Positions 53,101 to 62,100 of a stretch of 64,000 bases of DNA are shown here, one piece after another. The DNA comes from Dasyornis broadbenti (Eukaryota; Chordata; Aves; Passeriformes; Dasyornithidae): the NCBI GenBank assembly GCA_013397935.1, contig VZRN01004718.1:124001-188000 (forward strand), given 5' to 3'. Position 1 is the stretch's first letter, and each line of letters begins with the position of its first letter. The notes under the pieces were generated by a model. The model made no database searches and was not told the DNA's origin. It was given only the letters and a program-made list of their open reading frames with translations. The position numbers and the translations under genes are program-made.

Positions 53101-56100
53101 CTTGTCCACAGGAGTGCACAGTTTGTACTGCAGGTGGCAGAAAAAGTGAAGCTAAGTCTGGCAGTGTGACGTTTGTATGTTGGACAGGTTTCTGTGATCT
53201 CTCAGTGATTGTTCAGATGGATTCCCGCAAGCCTAATTTAATACACAAAATGGCTGTTAAAGTCTCTGATTCAAACAGGGAAAAATATGGAAGATGTGCT
53301 AGGCACATCCTCCTTGTCTCTAGCTCTTGTAGGACATCAGTGCTATTGATTTTTTCTATTTCCCCCAGTTTTGGAGATTTCTTATGTTGGATTGTAGTCA
53401 GATAAATGATCTGTGAGAGATTCAACTTATGTTTTCAGATAGCAATTCAGGACTTGGTTCAGAGCATCCCAAATAAGCAGTGTTCATCGAAGTGATCCTC
53501 AAGGGTGTCTTAGGTTTGCAAGTGGATTTGGCAGAGAGCTGTGTTCTGCTGCTCTAACTGCAAACTGCAGATGCTGTGCACTGAAGGAGACTGAACAAAT
53601 GTTTCCATGCTGCTGGCATGGCAAGTGTCTGGTGCGTGAGAGCCTGTCTTCTTCAGCATAGCACACTGCTCTGCTCCTCCTTCGTCTCTTTGCTATGTGG
53701 ATTAACCAATTTTATCTTCTTTCTTTTCCCCTTCTTCCCTATGCCTTCCTTTTTGATATGTCACAATATTTCACAGATGGTGATTAAAATTATATGCAGA
53801 AGGGGGTTAATTATTTTCTAAAAATTCCGAGGATTTCTAAGTTTCTACAAATGATTGGGGAGCAGCCACTCTGTGTTCTGAAGCCTGGAAGGCTGTTGCT
53901 GTTCAGCTCTGCTGAGTCTCTTGCTCTGTCTTTAGCCTTCAGTGCAGAGGCAGCAGAGTGGAGGGAGGCAGTGTGAGGGTGGATCATCACCTCACCAAGG
54001 CAAGGAGGCCACTTCACAGCACTAACAGCACTCAGCTCTGAGCAGCGTATGGAGACTTCAGCTGTAATGGTCAGAATTTGGGAGATGCTGTGAAGAGCTG
54101 CACCTTTCAGGAGATGTAGAGACAGTGTTGTTTTTTATTTATTTCTTTTATGGCAGTGATAGGCCAAGTCCTGCAGTCGACTTTGTAGGCCTGTGTTGAT
54201 TGAGAGCAATGAAAACTGAGTTTGTGGGGATAGGGAGAACCAAAAGGGTGTAAATACTTTAGTTCCCCAGTCCCTTATAACTTCACTTTTTTATGCAGCC
54301 TAAAGAAGGAGGTATAAGAAACCCACAAGCCTGGTCAGAGATGATGGAATATGTCCTTCAAAATGGAACATTTTCTTCAATACTAGTGGCCAATCCTGAT
54401 ACTGATACTTCAAATTTGTTTAGAAAAAAATTATTTCTTTGCACCTAGCTCAAAACTGATACAAAACACTCTATAGTACTGAAGTGGATCATGGCCTGAT
54501 GCAGGGAAAAGATTCTGGAGGATAATCAGCTACATGCTTGCATGACAGCCTCCTTTTACTCTGAAGAGTACTAAATATTACCAAAAACTTGAGGGCTACT
54601 CCTTAACTTTGGGTTCATAGCATCTCTTTTATATGAGTCCTATAGGACACCAACAGGCAGTGCTATAGCCTGAAAGGAATAGCCGCCTTAACCTATGATA
54701 ATGCAATGAAATTATTAAATTTTGCAATCCAATGCCCTGCTAAGCCTTCAAAAACTCCACCAGCCAGGCTGCATGCTGGTGTAGATTGTTGCTTAGCTGC
54801 TAGAGTCTGTTCCTTTGTGAGAGAGCATGTGTTTCGGTTCATCCTGGTCTTCAAAGGGAGTCCTGACAAGAAAAACCCCAAATCTGCAAGTATCTTTTAG
54901 TGTACAGTGGCATTATCCACCAGAGCAATGCGTGGGCAGGCTTTTAGTTATACCAGAATGCACAGGTCTGCACTTCTTTTTCAGTATATAATCTTACATA
55001 TAATCTTACGAATTAATTTTGGGAAGGGGGGGAAACAATCCATTCAAAAGCTGTCATTAACATAAAACAATTGGTGCTGATAAAAGAATGTTATATTCGT
55101 GTTGGTTTTTCTCTCCATAGATTTCTTCAAATACATCCCGTTCAGGGCCTTCTGATTTAACGAAACAGTGTGGAACATCAGCATTATTTCAGCTGGCAGA
55201 GGTAATACTGAAACACTGGTGACTAACTGCCCCAGGTGCAGTGGGGTGGAGAAATTAATGCCGTTGATTGCTGAAGTCTGAAAGGCAGAACAGTGCTACA
55301 ATTGTAATTACACTGCTGCTTATAGAACCATAAGTTATCGTGGCTCAGATGCCACAAGTCAAGATTTCCCCAGGCTAGCCATCAACTTTGATGTTTCTAA
55401 GAGTCTGGTGCAGCTGAGAAGTATCACCAGTTCCTGGTGGCGATTGAATTTGATTCAGTTTCTTGGTTTAGGCTTTGAGTTTTAGGATTTGGCTGAGGGG
55501 CACAAATAGTTGAGAGAGAGGATTGGATTACTGTGTTACTCAAGTTTGGGCATCACCATTACAAATTCATTTTAATGGTCATGACCTGCTTTCATTTATT
55601 TTTGCTTTTCATGCCCACATGTGTTTTTCAAGTGAGGAATTAACAGGTCAATAACTTCTATAGAAATTCTGCTATGATACTCTCAGCAGATCTTTCTTCT
55701 GGGAACAGTTAAAACCAGTGGCATTTTATTTAAATTGTGCATTTATTTTGTTTCTAAACACTTTTTCTTAAGCTTTCCAAATCTTGAAGATTGCTTAATT
55801 ACAAGCTTATTTAGCTCTCAAAAGACAGAAGTCACTTTTCCTGTAGCCGTATCCATTGCTCTGTACTATTGGCTACTGCAGAAGAAGCAAATGTATAAAA
55901 GGAAAAAAATAATCCATTGACTAGAGGGATGTATGTTGAATTGACAAAATACTCTTAGCCCGATGAGCTCCATTTTAAAGATTGATCTTTAGATGTTGAA
56001 AATCACAGGCTGTGCTTAACATTGCAGTGTAGTAGAAAAGTCACAGAAGTACCTTTGTACCAAGAACCCACGTCCGTATAGCTGTGGCATTTGACCTGCT

Positions 56101-59100
56101 TCCTAATAGACACTGCGTGTTGCCCAAGCTCTGGTGCTTTATAGTGCTCAGCCCACCTTTTCCTGAACCAGAGCAGTTGTTTCTACCCTGTGCAGCAAAA
56201 ATTTTGGAAACCTACTACAGAAACATTTTAATCATTGATGTTATGCTCTTACATAAATTGGTATGAGAGACCTTTTTAGTTCGCAAAGAAAAAAAGCCTT
56301 GCCAATTTGAGAAATCTAAAATGGATCTAAAGAGAGCCCAGTGGTCTGGGGGAGGTACATCCATACTGACCACATGGCCTGCGGGCTGAGCTGCAGGAGC
56401 CTTCTGATGTCTGGTTCAAAGCAAGCCTCTTCCATCTGGTTTTGCTCCAGGTGATTGGTTGACATTTGTACTAAAAACAAAACAGCACTGGGAATTCAGC
56501 TTAGGGGCTTTGAGAGGGGACAGTAAGAACAAAGTGTGTGTTCCCAAGGGCAGCAGGTTGATGCTGTGAAGCATTACCTTTTGTAGAGGTGTCAGCATAG
56601 CTCACAGGTGACCCAAAACAGAGAGGATCGCCCAAGTCAGTTCTGCAGGAACACAGCAGTTTGAGGACCTTCTGACAGCTCTTTTTTTTTGTATGTCGTT
56701 CCTCAGATAGTATAAGGATTTTAGTTTCCATTAGCATTATCTCCAGGAGGAGATAACCATGGCAACCATTGCTGCTTTGCAGTTCTTTGCAAAATAAGTC
56801 TGACATGAGAAGAAAGATTTGGAAAGCTTTTGTACTACCTTCCAAATTATTTCTTACGTTCGTGTAAAAGAAAATAATCTCTGTTACTGAGATTCAATAA
56901 ACCTTTTTTCCCTCCCTCTTTCAAGGCCATTTGGAAAATGGAGAAAGGAATTGTATTAGGGACATTTGAGAGTTGAAGGGGGAACGTATATGAGATGTAT
57001 AACTCCGTTGTTCTGTTGCATTTAGGGCATTCTGAAAATCTTTTCTAGCAGTAGGTTTCCAGGTTATGTGAAAGACAAAGGGAACACTGCTGAGATCAGC
57101 TGGAGACCTTTTCTATTAAAGCAGTAGAACCCACAAGCCTTATTCTAGCACTTAGCCCTCATCCCATGGCATCGGTTTCAACAGGACTTCAGCCTGTTTT
57201 TCAGTACTGTCCTGTAGCATAGTATGCTTTCCTTAACTGAAATGCCAGAGAGATTCCCTTTTTAATGCACTTGTTAGCATAAGTTAGTAATGCTAACAGT
57301 TGATGTTTGTTTCATGGGACTGTTTTTAAACTTATTTTAGATGTGCCTTGCTTCAGAAGGAGTAACAGTGAAAGAACCTGGGAAAATAAAAGTGGAAGCA
57401 GTGGAAGATAAGGGAGGGGACTTTTCAGAGGACATGGAAGTAGAACTGGAGAAAACAACAGTAAAAGACTCCAGTAAAGGAAAAGGAGAACAATCAGAGA
57501 TAGAGAAAATGCAAAACCTGGATGAAACAAAAGCTGAGGAATCAGAAACTGCAAAATGCAGAGATTTTACTAGTCTTGCAATGGGAAACAGTCCTTTTGA
57601 GAGAAAGGATAACATAAAGGATCACATGTGCCGTTCTCCAGAGCTTTTCATGGGTGACATGACTATCCTTGGACTAAAGCCGGAAAAGATAAAGAAGAAA
57701 AAGAAAAAAAATAAGTTGGACCGGCACACAAACGAAAAAGCCACCCCCAAGAAATCCTGTAAAAAGAGGCAGTCCTCTGAGTCGGACATTGAAAGTGTAA
57801 TGTACACAATTGAAGCTGTGGCCAAGGGGGACTGGGGGGCTGAGAGACTCACAGATACTCCCCGCAAAAAAAACCGCCCTGTCTCAAATGTGAAGGGAAG
57901 CATGTTGGATACAAAATCACCAAAGAAAAAAGTGAAATCGAAAGAGAAGAAAACATCAAAGGAGAAACCGATGGAGACCACCAAAGAATCAAAGCCTCCC
58001 GATTTCCTTAGTATTGGAGCCAGCAAGGAAGTACCGTGTGAGGCTTCTGATAACATTAAAGTGGAACCACTGACCCCAACAGAGGAGGTGGTACCCCAAA
58101 ACTTACCAGAACAGGTTAAAACTGAGGACAGTGACTGTGTTAAAAAGATAGAAACCTGTGGCTCCAGGAAATCAGAGAGATCTTGCAAAGGTGCTCTTTA
58201 TAAAACTCTGGTGTCAGAGGGCATGCTCACATCTCTGCGTGCTAATGTGGATAGAGGTGGGTGACTTTGAGTGTTTTGTTTACAGCATGAACTGCAAAAG
58301 CCTACCTGGAGTGGGAGGAAAAGCAAAAGTCCGTGTTTGAGCTGGAGTTTGAGCAGTGTGTGATGGGAATGTTGTGTCTGGCTACCTGAGATGCTAAGGA
58401 CCAGGTGGAGGGGCTGGACTCCATGTTCCAGGGCAGGTCTTTCGAAGTCTAGCCATCTGCGTTCCTGCTTACCTCACAAACTCTTAACTGCTCTATTTTT
58501 GTCTTTCATTATCTGAGCTTTAACTTCTTGGCTGAAGGCTTTGTTGTTTAATTTGTCAGCCTGCTGATAGATGTATGCAGGACGTGTGATGTATGTAACC
58601 CCAAGCAATTACCTTGTTTTTATATAAACAACTCTTGTGGTTGTGAGCATAGTTCTCAATCCTACAGGAAGCAAACATGTTCTGGTCTTTCTTTGGTTGT
58701 TAGTTTTGCTGTAGGCGGTAAGTGAGAATCCTTTATTTTGTGGAAGGACAAATTTGTGATAATTTTTGGAAGCTTTCAGTGAGATGTCTGGAAACTTATT
58801 CTTCCAGCTGGTAGATTTATATGTGTCATTAGAACAGTCAGAAAAGAAAAAAGATGCTTATTACTGTATATCTCTTCATCTCTTTTTGCTCCTTTATACC
58901 TTAAGAGATCCTGACTTTTAAGGTAGTCTGGGAAAAGACAGGACAGGGGATGCAGAATAGTTGTCAGTATCATCATTTTCCAGTTTAATATGAAAAATGT
59001 TTTGTAACTGTCTTCAAGAAGGTCAACTTCATAAGTTGCAATACTGAGTGGGTACACAAGTTTCTTCTGAGTCTGCTTTGTTTGGGACATTTTTCTAAAG

Positions 59101-62100
59101 ACGAAAACCTATTTTCTGCCTTCATCACAGGAAAAAGAAGCTCAGGAAAAGGCAACTCTTCTGATCATGAAGGATGCTGGAATGAAGAAATCTGGGCCTT
59201 TTCCCCAAGTGGGACAAGTGGGAACAAAAAACTGAAAAAGACTAAGCCAAAGGAAGAATTTGTTTTTGGGTAAGTTGTGGCTTAACACTGTTTGATGTTT
59301 TAGTTAGGTCAGCCAAATGATTTAAGAGTGAGTCCTCCTCACTGCAGCTAAATGAACTGCATCTAACACCCAAATAATCACAATTCCTGAAAATTAAAAA
59401 CCCTGTTGGACTGAGTCATGCTCTAAATACCTGGGTTTTAAATAGCAAAGTAATTCCTTTGAGATCTTCCCTGGTTTACACCACTGTAAATGAATTTGAA
59501 TTATGTTGTTTGTTCAGAACTGAGCAAATTACGTTGTATTTACCTGCTCAAAAAGTGGTGAAGAGGGTTATATACATTTTCAGAGGACTTTGCAAGCAGT
59601 ATTTACAGTTCTGTGTAGGTGTTCAATCATCATAAACCAAATTACACTAGAAATAATAGATCTCTTTGCCCAGTTGGAGAGATTGCTTACAGAGGAATAG
59701 TAAACAGTGTTCTTATACTGGCAAATAATTATGATAATTATATCATTTTTCCATTCTAGTGAAAAGGTATTTAAACTGTTTATGCCCACCATGAAGAAAT
59801 TATATATATCTTAAAAACAATTAATGAGTATAGATGCATTGAAATTTAGCGAGGCTGCACAAAATTACTTTTCTAATATAGGAGGAACGATTTTTGTCAG
59901 AGTATTACAGATTTATTGAGCTGCAGGCACAGTAGTTAAATATGGGTAGGCATTCATACTTGCAAATTCTTGAAGATGGGAAAATGAATTTTAAAAGAGG
60001 AGTTTTTCCATATTTTATGCTTAAAATTATAATATGTTTGGTTTTGCAGGTTTGCAATAGCCCTTCTTATAGCCTAGTCTATGTGAGATCTAGTTGCAGC
60101 TCACTTTCAGCAAAGATATTAAATCAGTGGGAATCCCCAAGCCTTGTTTATTTGGAATAGTCAAGAAAAATTAGGCAGGAAAAAATGGAACACTTTGTAT
60201 TTTTAGAGCTTTGTATGAATTTTGGAAATATTTTTAAGTTTAAATTGAAAGATTGAAAACTTTCCATACATAATGACGGGAAAACTGATCTCATCTTGTA
60301 GCATAAAAAAAAAAGGTAGTTTAAATTATTTATGCAGAGTAACTAGGAAAATTGTCTAGATCATTCATTCAATACTGTTCTACCCTCATTAGCTGGCTGA
60401 TTGAGGAAATAGATATTTTCCAGTATCTCATCTTTATTCAGTTGCATCATTAATGAATATTATTTAGTGAACTCTGTGAAGGCAGAATTAAGCATTTGTG
60501 AAGCATAAGTGCTGGAGAAGGTATCCAGTGTCCCTGTTCATTGCATGACCTGATCTTCTGGCTACTTGAAGAGCTGGTTTTACCTCTGCCTGCTCCACTT
60601 AACTCCCTCTGCTCCCTTCAGCCTCACAGTTCAGCCTCATTTTGTATGTGTGTAGGTGAAAGGGTCCTCACCCCTTCAGAATTATGTAATTTTCCTTGTG
60701 TCCTCTTACCTTCCCCATCAGTAGCTGCCCGCATTTCCCTGATCGTCCAGGTCAGATGTGCTTTCCCCATGTACAGTCCACTCCTTTGCCAAGCAGTGCT
60801 CTACATGCATGTATCTATCACCTGGCAGGACTAGGCTATACAGCACCAACACCTCAGCTCAGCTACACATGTCTAACCAGGCTTCTGAGAGGCTCTAAAA
60901 ATTCATGACAGTGTGGATGATTTTTATATTTTTTAATAATTAATCGCTGACATAGAGATAGCAGTGCTCCCCACTGCCTGCACATCACACAAGCCATAAA
61001 TTACTAGCCAGGATGGCAGCTCACCTGCTTGTCAGATGAGGTTGGATCTTCCCAATTAGAGCTGCAGCCCCTCACATGCCCTTGGGGCAGGAGCTGAGGC
61101 AGGTGGGAACAGTGGGAGAGGAGCTGAGTCAGAGGATGGCATTGCATGACAGCTGTCAGAGCAGAAAATCAGATGGTTTTGTGGTTGTCAGGGAACATCT
61201 ATGTGAAAGAGAAAAAGGTAGCAGTACCAAGCACTACTGATGTCAGATACCTTTGCGATTTAAAACCAAAATAAAACGTGTCTGCATGCACAAACAAACA
61301 AACCCACCATGCACCTGGTCTGCAAACAGCTAAGGCGATATTTTAAGATGGAAAATTGCTTACTGAAAGAAGTAAAAATTACAGAGATAAAATGAGGTAT
61401 CATTCTGTGTATCAAAGCTTTCAGAATGCAATTGTTGAAGTGCTGCTTCAGAAAGCAGAGAGAAGTACCTTGTTTCTTGTGATGCTTCAAACTGTATAAG
61501 GGCCATCCTTATAACAGTCATGCCAACTTCTATCAAGTTGAAGATTTTCTTAGCAAGGAAAATTAAAAACACTTAGAAAATGTCATTGTTCCCCCATCAT
61601 TGACAGTACTATTTATAACCTGCCTATCTGTGTGCACTGCCTTTTACTAAAACCGAATTCCTACTTATACTCCTGCCCGGCTGCTAAAATTTGCAGGAAC
61701 AGAGTGCTTATGCAAGCAAATGTGGTCATTATAGCCAGAAATGCTGTGCCATCCTCTTTGAGTGCTTTTTCTTCTGGCTATTAGGAACAATCATACCTTT
61801 TCTGTGGATTTTTTGAGTTGTAGTTAATTGGTGACAGTCATTCAGGTTGGGCTGAAGTATGAGGAGTGTTGGGTTTCATGAAAGCATAAGGTAGTTGCAT
61901 TTTTCATCTCACAGCAAATAAAATATGAGGGGAGAAAATCTAATCACTCGGAACAAATACAAAACTAATTCACACCCCAAAGCCTCATGTTTCAGAATAC
62001 CCACAGAAGACTGATTAGTCTTACATTCTTGTTCTGGTTTGAAATGCTGTTTTCATTCTGGTGTAAGAACTTTCATGTGAAGTTATTTTATTGGTTTATT

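Noticed and set aside
57622..58188. 188-codon open frame on the minus strand
   Set aside because: A shadow of BBX exon 9: the Phe/Ser-rich translation is the reverse complement of Lys/Glu codons.
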